From the NCBI GenBank assembly GCA_963575745.1, contig CAUYUJ010016465.1, positions 212,496-276,495 of the forward strand: a stretch of 64,000 nucleotides of DNA, in the 5' to 3' direction. Positions within the stretch are counted from its first letter, which is position 1. Every line of letters starts with the position of its first letter. Under the pieces are notes generated by a model. The model did no database searches and had not been told where the DNA came from. It saw only the letters and a program-made list of their open reading frames with translations. The translations under genes and the position numbers were made by a program. Source of the DNA: Prorocentrum cordatum (Eukaryota > Sar > Dinophyceae > Prorocentrales > Prorocentraceae). Shown piece after piece: positions 53,850 to 64,000 of the stretch.

Positions 53850-53904
53850 AAGTTCTTGGTTGAATCCATGGGATGCGCGTGGATCCACTATATGGAAACC
53901 ACGC
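53850..53904 (+). other. Diverged duplicate of exon 4
   Basis: After the acceptor-like TTTTTTTTCCAG, the frame reads KFLVESMGCAWIHYMETT, against KFWVDSMGYTWIHWEP at 52,821. About 37 of the first 43 bases agree. Here the frame stays open instead of stopping, so this copy is not a final exon. Confidence 0.7.
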
Positions 53905-55048
53905 GCAAGAAACGCTCGCCCGCACCCCAAAGGCGGCGTGGCGCAAGGACTCCAGCAACGATGTGGCGAGGCCGATCTATAGCCAGGTCGTCAGGCACGA
54001 CCCGTCGGCGCCCCGCGAGAAGCCAGCCATCGCTGCGCGGGGCGACGGCGACCAGTACGAGATCCCTGGCATGACGAACGGCTGCGTCGGAGATGGCGAG
54101 CTTGGCGCTGGTGGCAAGAGCAAGAAGGGCGCTGGTTGGCAGTGGATTGGTGAGCGAGAGCCTGGTCGTCGCGCGTTGGTCGACAGGTGCACGAGGAAGA
54201 GGGCCAGCGCCTTCACTGCCGCGTGGGAATACGAGAAAGGCACCTCGGGCAAGAAGGCCATGATCCTGCAGGTCACAATGCATGACAATCGCTCATTGGA
54301 GGACGTCCAGGACTTCGCGATCGGCCTCGGCAAGAAGTGCTGCGAGGGCACGACCAGGGGTGAGCTGGAGGCGACGAAGAAGAGATGGCTCAATAGCAGC
54401 TCCACCGCCAGAGAGCGCCCAGCTGCTGCCGAAGAGCTACCTGCAAGAAAACGCCCAGCTGGTGACGTGGAGCCCAAGCGTGAACCCGATGATGTCGAAG
54501 ATGAAGGCGCCTGCGACGGATTGGGGACCATCGCTGCTGAGGAAGGCGATGGGGAAGTCGCTGCACTCAGCGACGAGGAGGGCGAGGAGTCCGAGGATCT
54601 CCCTGCGATGAGGAAGCCGCCGGCGAAGGTCGCCGCGGCCGCCCTGAGGGGGCCAGCGCGCAGCCCGAAGGTCGCCAAGGTAGCGACCAGCCCCGACAAG
54701 TCTGGAGCGCCCGCTGAGGGTTCACCAGCGGCCGTTTCACCCGACGCCACCTCAGCGGGGGCAACCGTCGGAGAGCCATCGGTCCAGAAGACGGGCCGCA
54801 AGGCAGCCGCCAAGGCGGCTGCGACGGCAATTCGCAGCGGCCCGATCGACGCTGCGCCACCTGAAGTCACGCGCGCTGCTAGCTCGCTGCCAGCGCCGAG
54901 GGCGAGCAGCGACAGCCGCGCATTCGACAATATTGGCGATGGCTTCTGGCGTTTTTTCTTCAGCATGCGCGCGTGCAGCGTGCATGCTGCAGGCGTTGCC
55001 ATATCGCGGAGTGCGTGGCCATGCTGGCCCGAAGGCGCGCCCTACTGA
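53873..55048 (+). CDS. Unassigned 391-codon protein, Ala/Pro/Lys-rich C-terminal half
   Basis: An ATG at 53,873 opens the frame, although coding may really enter from the exon-4 duplicate in another phase. Residues about 20-170 look globular: WRKDSSNDVARPIYSQV, KKGAGWQWIGEREPG, FTAAWEYEKGTSGKK, then LEDVQDFAIGLGKKCCEG and RGELEATKKRWL. From about 180 on it is low-complexity, acidic then Ala/Pro/Lys-rich (GRKAAAKAAATAIR). The last 40 residues may be intronic. I do not recognise the family. The disordered tail would suit a nuclear or nucleic-acid-associated protein, which is a guess. Confidence 0.55.
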   Translation: MRVDPLYGNHAQETLARTPKAAWRKDSSNDVARPIYSQVVRHDPSAPREKPAIAARGDGDQYEIPGMTNGCVGDGELGAGGKSKKGAGWQWIGEREPGRRALVDRCTRKRASAFTAAWEYEKGTSGKKAMILQVTMHDNRSLEDVQDFAIGLGKKCCEGTTRGELEATKKRWLNSSSTARERPAAAEELPARKRPAGDVEPKREPDDVEDEGACDGLGTIAAEEGDGEVAALSDEEGEESEDLPAMRKPPAKVAAAALRGPARSPKVAKVATSPDKSGAPAEGSPAAVSPDATSAGATVGEPSVQKTGRKAAAKAAATAIRSGPIDAAPPEVTRAASSLPAPRASSDSRAFDNIGDGFWRFFFSMRACSVHAAGVAISRSAWPCWPEGAPY

Positions 55049-56172
55049 GCACGACGTCTGCTTCTAGATTTATCTGCTCGGGTTTCCGAGCAGGCTGGCG
55101 CTCGCAGGACATCCTCAACGCCACCTGGACATCATCAGAGTCCGCATCAACATCACCATCACCACCACCATCCTCTCACCATCATCGCTGACACCAGCAG
55201 CAGTAACACCATCGCAGCCACCGCATATTACCAGCATGGTGTATCGACCCTTCTTATCCCAAGATTGCGATCCCCGAAATATCATTCGCACGGCGTTCAT
55301 CATCGTGTGCGTCGTTTACATGCATCGCTGTGCGTGTACGTACTCCTGCTCCCTTTTCCGCCTCCCCTTGCCCCATCCTCCTGCTCCTCCCTCTCATCCT
55401 CGACATCCCCCTTCTCACCCTTCTCCCTGCTCCCTGCCGCCCCCTCCCCTCTCGCCCCCCTTTCCACCCTCCTATGCGTTTCGTCGCATGGGGCCCAGGC
55501 TCATCGTTCCTGGGCCGACAACGCGCGCCAATGGATTAGGCTCCTTCTCATCTCGCCAGTCTTCCTCAGCGTCCAGATCTGCTGCCGCGCAGGGTCAAAC
55601 TCTCAGGAGACTAGATCGCACATGTACCGCGATATCAGATAGTCGGTTCGTCGGGCCCCTTTCAGCGACACGAAAGATCCGATGGCCGGCGAACCCTGCG
55701 CCCGCAGCCGCAGCCCGAGCTCGACTCCGAGCACGCAGCCAGCAATCGGTGCCGAGCTGATGGCACAGGCTGCCAGCTCGAATGCCATGGTCGAATGAGC
55801 TCGGGCAGCTTTTGATTTACAGGAGGTCTGCAAGCAAGCAGCAGGGCGCTGTGCTGCTGCCCGGGCGGCCCCTGTTGCTGCTGCTGGCGCTCGCGGCGAT
55901 GGCCCTGACGCCACGCAGGCCGTCGCGTTTCCTCACCCGCTTCCCCCATCTTTCTTCCTCGCGACTCCTGTATCTCGCTATCTAGCCCCTTCCCCCCACG
56001 AGGCTTACGTCGCCGACGCTGCGGCCCCTCCGACGGCCAACCGCTCCACGCTGATCGACTCGCACGTCGGCTCGCCCCCCGCTGGAGTTGCTCAGGCGCA
56101 ACGAGGGGAACGCAACAAGGGGATGAGGAGCACGAGGAGAAGGAGGAAAAGGAAGAGGTGGAGGAGAGAGCA
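55049..56172. other. No confident gene
   Basis: 55,330-55,480 is CT-rich. A short plus-strand frame at about 55,677-55,797 (ATG to TGA) reads Ser/Pro-rich, then [17 protein letters not shown], and could be a terminal exon. The stretch after 55,990 has no feature. Confidence 0.35.
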
Positions 56173-56278
56173 GGAGTAGGAGTAGGAGTAGGAGTAGGAG
56201 TAGGAGTAGGAGTAGGAGTAGGAGTAGGAGTAGGAGTAGGAGTAGGAGTAGGAGTAGGAGTAGCAGTAGGAGTAGGGG
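56173..56278. repeat. (GTAGGA)n hexamer array
   Basis: About 17 hexamers, one with GTAGCA. Confidence 0.98.
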
Positions 56279-56282
56279 GAAG

Positions 56283-56288
56283 TAGTAG

Positions 56289-56326
<38 letters not shown>

Positions 56327-56327
56327 T

Positions 56328-56410
<83 letters not shown>

Positions 56411-56645
56411 TCGTCAGTATTGAGTGTACGTAGTAGTAGTAGTATTGGTCAGTAGTAGTAGAGTAGTAATAGTACAACGTAGTAAGAAGTAGCGTCGGTT
56501 ATCAGTGTCGTCGTAGTAAGTAGTAGTATACGGGGTGTACTATTCGTAGTAGTAGTGGTAGTAGTAGTAGTCGTCTTCGTCGTAGTAGTAGTAGTATAGT
56601 ATGTAGTAGTATAGTAGTAGTAGTCGTAGTAGTAGTCGTAGTAGA
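56283..56645. repeat. (GTA)n microsatellite, interrupted
   Basis: Pure GTA to about 56,408, then GTA blocks separated by short TCGTC, TTCGTCG and ATAGTA words. Confidence 0.98.
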
Positions 56646-57480
56646 GATGAGGAGGATGGGAGGGTGCTTATAAGGTGGGGGGGAGGGTGAGGGGGGGGGG
56701 GGGTGAGGAGGAAAAGGAGGAGGACGAGGAGGAGGAGGAGGAGGACGAGAAGGTAGAGTAGGGGCGCGGCGGGGGCGTGCAGAGGGTAGACCGAGGGGAA
56801 GAGGAGCGAGGAGTTGGGGGAGGGCAGAAGGAGGGTAAGAGGCAGGTGGGCGGGCAAGAGGCAGGTGGGCGAGGCTGAGGATGGCGAGGCGGATGATGAT
56901 GATGATGATGAGAAGGATGAGGAGGAACCATGCCCTTCCCCGACCAGCCCCGCCAAGGGCCCCACGGAGATCGAGATCGAGGACAGCGACGACGAGAAAT
57001 TGTCGCAACACCTGCCGCAGAACGCTAAGCCAGAACACGGGGAAATCTGGCGGGGAGTGCAAGCGTGTAAACCATGACCACGGGTCGAAGGGTCGGATGG
57101 GACAGAGGGGGGAGGGCCACGAGGATCAGGGGGGGGGGAGGGGGGGGAATAATGAGACGGAGAAGGAGGTAGCTCGGACACTCGAACATATTCCTGGGTT
57201 GCACGCGCGTCACCAACAGGGGGGGATGGAACGAAACGACTAGCACACATGTCAATATCATCCGAAGCGTTGCCACATAAAATACACATGGCACCGACAT
57301 GCATTCCACCTAAAATCAGCAGGCGCAATAAACCACACCCTGGTCAAACGCATGTGCTATGCGATTGGTTCCGTGCTGCGCTGCTTCACGTCATGATGTC
57401 CCCTCCATCGCCCCCCTCCACCATCCACGATCGCTCCTCCCCCACCTCCTACCACCTCCTCCGCTTCCTCCCCGCCGCCC
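56646..57480. other. GGA-rich and mixed DNA, no confident gene
   Basis: 56,690-56,760 is purine-rich. A plus-strand frame at about 56,880-57,060 reads an Asp run, then EKDEEEPCPSPTSPAKGPTE and IEIEDSDDEKLSQHL, acidic like the tails of neighbouring genes; it may be an exon. The rest is featureless. Confidence 0.35.
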
Positions 57481-57499
57481 CCGCTGCTGCTCGCGGAGC

Positions 57500-59499
57500 T
57501 TCGACCGCGCTACCGTCGGACACCGGCGCGGATGAGTGCGACTCTGAGTTGCAGAAGGAGCTTGATGGCTTGAGGAGGAGAAGAAGTTGCATAATGAGCT
57601 TGATGACATCATGTTGGAGGGGGGGCAGGCGCAGGCGCAGCGTCAGACGCAGAAGGGGGATGAGTCCAGCAATCTTGACAGCGGGGGCTACGATGCTGAT
57701 CACCAGCCAGATGGGACGCTCCAACTGACGGGCGTCCTGCCGCCGGGCAAGACGCGGCCCGTGACAGATGAGAACCTCTCGAAGCTTGCGACCTCGACCG
57801 CGGTGCCTGACGGCTCGCCCAAGGTGCCCGAGTGCTTCCCGAAGTCGTTCAGCCCACGTTCGGTGCCAGAGGTGACTGGCCGCGAAGTGGAGCAACCGTT
57901 CATGGACAAGGACGCGCTGCTGAAGTTCCTGGACATCGAGGTGAACATGCTGGAGAAGTTGGCACACATGGCGAGTGATGACTCTGACACGTGCGCTGAG
58001 GTGATGACGGCCAAGCTGGCAACGTTCTTCAGGGACAGTCGAGCGAAGGCCATCCAGGACCTGCGCGAGAACGCCGAGAAGCTCGACGAACGCAGTTAAG
58101 TACTGCAGCAACGCCGCGATCCTGGGGCAGCGCTGGACCGAGTGGGACGAGATGGGCGAGTGCGTACTCTACCTGTACATCGAGCACCACCTGGAAGACG
58201 AATGGAAGCAGGCTTGGTCGGAGTGGACTGAGTGGCGCAAGCCCGCAGACGAGGTCGACGACCAGGCGGGCCCGCGCAGTTCAAGTGCATCAGGCGGGCT
58301 GCCGTCCGAGCCAGTGAAGCCGAAGTTGCCCGCGGCCAAGTCGAGCGACGCCCAGGGCTCTGACTGGGCTGCTCTCTCGGCATTCGCTCATCCACCTGCT
58401 GCTGGATTGACGCCACCGTCGACGCCGAGCCGCCCTGAGGACAAGATGGCCATTGTAGAGGAGCCGCCAGCAGCGCCTGCAGGAGCTGCCGAGAGCCCAG
58501 CAGGGCCGCCAGATGCGTCGCAGCCGAAGCCAGCCGCGAAGGCAACGGCGAAGGCGTCAGCGGCAGCATCGGCGCCGCCGAAGGCCCCCCCGCCAGCGAA
58601 GCAGCAGGCATCTGGTGCATCATCCAGCGGCGCCGCTGATGCAGCTGAGGGCAGCCCTGGCGAGAGTAACAAGCGCAAGCGCGAAGCTGATGGTGCCCAG
58701 CCCAGTGGAGCTCCAGTGGAAGCGCCGAGGCCCAAGCCGCAGCCTGCTCGTGACTGGTTGGCGGCGCTCCGCAAGATCAAGAGCGCGCGGGGGGTCTCCG
58801 AGGGGCGCGCGAAGATCATCATTCGCCTGATCGAGTCTGGCGACGAGAAGTGGAAGATCGCCCGCCCCCCCGAGATGAAGGGCCCCCTCAAGTCTGCGTA
58901 CGAGAAGGTGCACTGGAACTAATCACGCATGCGTCCTTCACCTCCTCCTGCTCCTGTTCCTACTCATCCTCCTTCTTCTCATCCTCCACCTCCGCGTTCC
59001 CCCTTTCCGCCCTTTTTCCTCCTGCGCGCCCCCCCCCCCCCCCCTCCTTCCCCCAAGGAGGGGAGGAGGATGGCGCTGGCAAGTAGGACGTTATGCTGGC
59101 CCCTGATTCTGGAAGCTCGGGAGGAGGCGGAGCGGGGGGGAGGGGGGGAGATGGGAGGGCGAGGGAGGCAGGGAGGTGGGCGGAAGAGGGGGGCAGGGAG
59201 GTCGGGCGATTGAGGTAACCAAGAAGAGAGGTGGAGTTTTTTTCTTCTGTGAGTTGTAAGCGCATCTTTCTTTATTTGCATCGACACAGGTCGCGACTCT
59301 CTTCGATGCTGACGTGGAGGTCGTTGCAATCATGCAGGGCGATATCAACCGGGTGAAAGCTGACATCAGCCAGGCTGAGTTCGAGAGCCGCGTCGTGAGG
59401 GCGACCGAGCTTCTCAAGGCTCCGATCGAGGGCCTCCAGAACGCTATCAAGAGGCTGCACAAGCACGCGAAGGTCGAGAGCGAGGCCAACAAATCCTGA
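57500..59499 (+). CDS. Unassigned helical, Ala/Pro-rich protein; last intron resolved
   Basis: The plus strand reads a coiled-coil start (ECDSELQKELD, then LEEEKKLHNELDDIMLEGG after a one-base phase change near 57,572). It continues MDKDALLKFLDIEVNMLEKL and FFRDSRAKAIQDLRENAEKL. After another phase change near 58,095 comes QRWTEWDEMGECVLYLYIEH, then WKQAWSEWTEWRK. An Ala/Pro/Lys-rich stretch with NKRKREADG, a possible nuclear signal, follows. The globular end reads RDWLAALRKIKSARG and GRAKIIIRLIESGDEKWKI. A phase-0 GT-AG intron fits 58,908-59,289 (donor AAG/GTGCAC, acceptor GCATCGACACAG). It leads to a helical last exon, 59,290-59,499 (VATLFDADVEVVAIMQG to EANKS, stop). Without splicing the frame ends at 58,922. 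No family recognised. Confidence 0.55.
59040..59230. other. Purine- and pyrimidine-rich DNA inside the last intron
   Basis: A C run of about 17 at 59,028-59,044 is followed by GGAGG and GGGAGG words; typical intron filler for this window. Confidence 0.6.
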
Positions 59500-60861
59500 G
59501 CGCCTAGGCCACATTCGCAGGGGTCAACCAGCTGATCGAGGCAAGCTGTCATTGCTTGTGCTTGCACTGTGCTGGTTGTTTCAACGCCCTGCAACCTCAG
59601 CGCGCACATGTAGCATTGTATGTGAGCTCATGTGCGCACAAGCATGTATTGAAGTGCGCGCGCTGCCCTGCGAGCTGGATTCGGTCGATGCACGCCGGCG
59701 ATCGGTCGATGCACACCGGCGCGCAGGCAAACGGGCAGCGGCACGCTCAAAAACGAACGCCGCATACATTTCGCAAAAATTCCGTATAAGCTGAAATTTT
59801 TAAACTGGTGTATCACAAAAACTCACCGCATAAACCCCGCATAAACTCCGCGTAAACTCCGCATAAACTCCAGAACCGCTAACGTCGGGGGATCACGCGT
59901 GCGCGCGCGTGTGCGCGGATGCCGACTGAGGTTGCAGAGGGCGAGCTGTCTCTCAGATTAGCTCGTGCGCGGGCTGCTCAGCGCGACGGGGGTGCTGGTC
60001 AGATACTTTTGTAGGTGCCCAAGTCTTGCTACAGGAGAATCGTGATCCCCACGCTTGTTTATTTTTCAGGATATCTCTGCTTCCTCGGTTCCCAGGACCT
60101 GAATCCCCAAGAACAATAGCTTTCTCAGTGCCATCAGGCGCACGCGCGTCGAAACCGTGGACTTCTACAGCGCGATATCCTGCGCAAGAGATCCATCTAT
60201 CTGATGGCGGGCGGCGTGGGCCCACTTTTTTTCTCGGGGGCTGATACGCGGCGTGGCAGACTGTCTAGCAGCACGAGAGGCACGTGAAATACGCGCACGG
60301 AACCGCATACGCACGTACCCACATACACGCACATTCCCACATAGAGCATGAGGGGTTATGGGGCGGTCTGGAGATGCATGGAGAGGAATAGGGAGAAGAG
60401 AGATAGAGAGAGAGGGGCAACACGAGGCATGCAGAGGTACATAGAAAGAGGGGGGCAATAATGACGAGCGCACCACGCTGATTTACATCATGCCGCGTGC
60501 CACACTGTTGAGACACATGCAACGTTATGCAATACAGAAATATGAATTCGCTGCATGACACATCCGAGGCACATGACACCATGTAATGAGTGCGCGAGTG
60601 CCAGACACTGCCAGCAAACCGTGGAGCGCGGGCGGCGCCAGCTGCTGCGCGTCTGATCCACCTCGCTGTAGTCGGCGCGCGCGTGCCTTTCAAGTGCGGT
60701 TCGAGAGTTGCCAGTAAGCAGATCGAAGACGTTTTTGTGCTAACACTGCCCCTCCCCTCTTTCGTCACCCCATCACCAAATCCAGCGCTCCTTCTCCCAA
60801 CTCCCAGTGCGCCTCTCAGCGTCGCCCCTCCGAGCAGTTGTTGGCAGCTCAGGCGCGCACT
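59500..60861. other. No recognised gene; short CGCATAAACTC repeat
   Basis: At 59,822-59,875 the 11-12 bp word CGCATAAACTC (variants CGCATAAACCC and CGCGTAAACTC) occurs four times. A GGTCGATGCACACCGGCG-like word is duplicated at 59,685-59,720. No coding or RNA gene seen. Confidence 0.5.
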
Positions 60862-62790
60862 ATGGCCAAGAAGAAGCACCGTGGATCACACTATGCTAAG
60901 AGCCATGGCGCTTCGTCCATGGCTCGCAGGAGAGAAGCAAACTCGTGTTTGTTCGAACGGGGATACTTGGGCTGTACGGAACCTCGAAATTGTCGGCGAC
61001 CGATTTTTGCATCCTGAACCATTATGCAGCGTTGGCGGGCGTCCCTGGAGCTGCTTTTTCAAGATATGCCATGAAGCCCGGGCATGGGAGTGGTGCGTAC
61101 AAGCGATATATGAGGACAGTGTTGCCTAGCGCAGGGCCGTGCGATAACATTAACATACCTGCCCATGTCCGAGGCCACCCAGAGAAACGGTACCACACAC
61201 TACCAATACGATTGGCATACGATTCTTTGTCTGATGAGGTTTCGAACGGCCCCGCCATGCTCCAAATGCTCCTGGACGACATCGACAATCCGAACAGTGT
61301 TTTGGGAAGCCGAGCCTACCATTCAAACGCCATAATGCAAACAATAATCGAGGAGACTGGGGTTCAGCCTAAACCACTTGCCCTTTATCTGGACGGCGTC
61401 CGATATACAGCCCCAGGAGCAGGCAAACAGGATTCGATTTGGGAGATTTCGCCAATAACCATGTTGAGCAACACACGGCACCTAAGTGTGATTGCACGCA
61501 CGGGTGATTTCTGCGAATGTGGATGTCATGGTTGGTGTAGCTTGTATGAAAGTGTTGTCACAAGTAAAATGGCAGTTGCAATTGATGAAAGCAGGGGCGG
61601 CCCCACTCGTTCGCCACGATGGATCGCCATGGGCCGATGGGGACTTACCGTGTCGGTCGGAACCGTTGTCGGCTCGATTCGTGATGTTATACCTGAAAGG
61701 CGATTGGGCCGCATGGGCTAAATCGTTGGCTCTTAGCACGTGGAATTCGTCTTGCAACTGCTGCCCCATGTGCCCATCGCCGCCAGATTCTCTCCACATT
61801 CAATGCGAAGGGTTTCTGGGTCACGGAGGGATGCCGTTCCAGGGCAGGGAGGCGGGGGCGTGCGAAGCAGCGTGCGTGTCGTGCGAGGTGTGGGTCGACA
61901 TTCGCAGCGAGAATATTCGATCTGCTATCCTTCCACATCTATCGTACGAGCCAGGTGGCAAATACACAGGTCTGGCGGTCATCGGCGACATGGATAAATA
62001 TACCATTCGTTTGCGAGCAGGCGACCGACTAGAACCTTCTCATGAGCTTCGTGACATATCATTGTTGGAATCAAAAGCTGCCCCGTTCAGGCGCTGTTTC
62101 TGGATGGGGGCATTACGACGGCGATAAACTCATCGATTGGCAAATGCATCGATGCCCCCTTTTCGACGCGAGCATCTGCGAGTCGCCCCAGAGCGTGTTT
62201 GCGATCGATACGCTACATTGTGTTTATTTGGGCATGATCCATCGGCTGGTATCTACGATCCTTTGGCGAGCGATACAAGCACCCCCTGGGGATATTAGGG
62301 GGCAGCGAGGTAAAGGAGAGGATTGGGGGCCGCCCCCTCGAGATTGACATGTTCGAATGGTTTGACTCCGATAGCATCCCGCACGATCGACGGCTCGGGG
62401 GGTTGAAGCAAACCATGTTGGGGGCTGGGTCGGCCTCAGGGGGTCCTCACAGCGGCGCGCAGATGTTTACGCAAGCAGCAGAGAGCGGCATCCTTCTTAA
62501 GTTATCGCGCTGCGCTCTCGGAAAATATGGGCGCTGTGCGCGCGAACATGAAGATCTCAGGATAGCTGCAGGCTCCCTGCTCGCATGGGTGGACGTGCGT
62601 CGCGATGCTTCTGTGCGGCTGACTGCTCGAGAGTACCAGGTCTCTGTTGGATATGTGTATTACGCATCTTCTTGCACGTCGTCGAGCAGGCGTCACATTT
62701 GCGGGGGGGGCGCCACCTGTTCGGCCACCTCGCCGCCAGGCCCAAGGGGGAGCATAACCCACGAACAATTTACGTATAACACTAGGTCTT
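60862..62790 (+). pseudogene. Transposase-like protein, several frameshifts
   Basis: An ATG at 60,862 starts a very basic N-terminus (MAKKKHRGSHYAKSH). The phase changes near 60,960 to a frame reading DFCILNHYAALAGV, RAYHSNAIMQTIIEETG, LALYLDGVRYTAPG and CECGCHGWCSLYESV. Near 61,590 it changes to PLVRHDGSPWADGDLP, MLYLKGDWAAWAKSLAL and CNCCPMCPSPPDSLH. Near 62,090 it changes to CPLFDASICESPQSVFAI and DTLHCVYLGMIHRLV. Later phases hold LGGLKQTMLG and FGHLAARPKGEHNPRTI. The order KGDW, C..C, D..H...LG resembles large plant- or fungal-type CACTA/Plavaka-like transposases and a recurrent dinoflagellate repeat family. Family assignment is inference. At least four breaks make it non-functional as assembled. 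Confidence 0.5.
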
Positions 62791-62817
62791 TCATATGAAG
62801 TCGACCCCGCCCCTCTC

Positions 62818-62903
62818 TGCCCCCCCCCCCCCCCCACACACACACACACCCACACACACACACACACCACACACCACACACACACACACACACACACCCA
62901 CAC

Positions 62904-62961
<58 letters not shown>

Positions 62962-62980
62962 ACACGCACGCGCACGCACC
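62818..62980. repeat. Poly-C run and (CA)n array
   Basis: About 15 Cs followed by CA repeats with CACC interruptions. Confidence 0.98.
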
Positions 62981-63888
62981 GCCACCACCACCACCAAAGT
63001 GGCCGCCCCCCCGCCCCGCCGCCCTGCAGCCGCGACGAGGGATGAGACGGGGCAGAGGAGGCGGAAGGCAGGGGAGGGGGAAGAGAGGAGGCAGGAGAAG
63101 ACCGAGGAGGCGAAGGATGATAATGACGCGGGGGGCAGGGAAGGAGCTGGTGAGAAGGAGCTGGAGGGGCTGGGCGGAGTACGGCACGACTCCGGTTTAC
63201 GCAAGGCGGCGGGGCGAGACTTGACGGGGGCACGATTGGGGGGGGTCGAGCAGAGCGCGAGCGCTGGGCGCGGCGGCCTTCCGTGATCGCGGACGCCAGC
63301 GAGTAGCGCCTCCGTTCCCACTGTTCGGAAATAGCAGCGTCGGGTCTGATGCTTCGTCCGCTAGATCCTGTCTTGTCTCCCCACCACCCTCCTGCCCATC
63401 TCCCACTGCCCTCCTCCTTCCGCCCTTCTCCTGCCCCTCCTGCCCCTCCTCCTCCTCCTCAGCCTCCGTCTGCTCCTCCTCCTCCATTCCCTCCTCCTTC
63501 CCCGCCTCCATTCACTGCTCCCTAGCGTCCTTGGTCGCCCGTGAGAGCGCGAAGATGATCGCGCTTCGCGGCCTGGGCCGCGCGTTGCGCTGCTGCGCTG
63601 CACTGGCGCGAAATAGCGAAGTTCGCCCCTCGTTCGCCACCTGCCCATGCGTCGCCCATCCTGGCGAGAGGCAGGCTAGGGCGCCACTCGGCAGCTGGCA
63701 AATCCCTGCGCATCGCCGAAGAGGGGGGCCACCTAGGGAGCGTCGCTCGGGGTGACGGGATGAGGGGGCGGTTGGAATCTCGAAATGTCAATGGGCGATG
63801 CCATGCCGAGCGATGCATCAACGGGGTCAGCCCTGGTCCCACCTGACCACCCCTGCCCCTGATTTGTTGCGTTTTTTTGTTATTGTTT
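62981..63888. other. No recognised gene
   Basis: Purine-rich to about 63,170 and CT-rich at 63,365-63,525. A plus-strand frame at 63,531-63,755 is open but has no motif. Confidence 0.4.
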
Positions 63889-63935
<47 letters not shown>

Positions 63936-63962
63936 GTGATTCCCCTCTCTCCGCCGCTCTCA

Positions 63963-64000
<38 letters not shown>
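63889..64000. repeat. (CT)n and (TA)n arrays at the window end
   Basis: CT run 63,890-63,919, TA run to about 63,936, then CT run from about 63,970 to the last base, so the array continues beyond the window. Confidence 0.98.

Overview
The window looks like nuclear DNA of a eukaryote, most likely a dinoflagellate (a core, thecate or symbiodiniacean lineage cannot be resolved from sequence alone). Reasons: there are no operons, ribosome-binding sites or dense prokaryotic coding. Very long microsatellites and minisatellites are present. Most recognisable coding sequence belongs to decayed non-LTR retrotransposons with APE-type endonuclease, reverse transcriptase and RNase H. One unassigned gene is split into short exons by purine or pyrimidine arrays. 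A weak spliced-leader-like motif lies upstream of it.

Layout. 1-7.2 kb is almost all simple or degenerate tandem repeat. 7.2-12.1 kb is a higher-order repeat district: a 0.44 kb (TAG)n array, two 73-bp minisatellite arrays, a CAGCCT hexamer array and a roughly 99-bp satellite with a palindromic core, embedded among duplicated flanks. 12.2-22.7 kb holds many 70-230 codon minus-strand reading frames that I cannot assign. One is split by an 817-bp terminal-inverted-repeat element with an 8-bp target duplication. 22.7-27.2 kb is a GC-rich minus-strand gag-like polyprotein remnant interrupted by a 0.53 kb TG array. 27.2-30.2 kb is mostly non-coding.

30.2-34.3 kb carries a minus-strand LINE (endonuclease plus RT) and, next to it, an unassigned ORF with an RGG-rich tail. 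37.3-42.98 kb is a pile of LINE remnants. A 5'-truncated LINE (38,687-40,831) sits inside an older LINE and is flanked by the 8-bp repeat CGCGCCCG; conceptually removing it makes the older reading frame continuous. After a 100-N assembly gap comes a second copy of the 817-bp element (43,084-43,881), then minisatellites.

45.9-50.4 kb carries a long minus-strand coiled-coil gene or pseudogene. 51.6-59.5 kb carries plus-strand exons of unassigned Ala/Pro/Lys-rich and helical proteins. One gene can be read as four exons totalling 182 codons, and its last exon has a diverged duplicate 1.03 kb downstream. 60.9-62.8 kb is a frameshifted transposase-like pseudogene. The window ends in CA, CT and TA arrays.

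How the parts relate: the mobile elements are mostly dead copies and appear to have accumulated by nested insertion. The host-like genes are few, unassigned, and separated or intron-split by simple repeats. Many reading frames change frame without losing conserved motifs, so some breaks may be assembly indels rather than decay.
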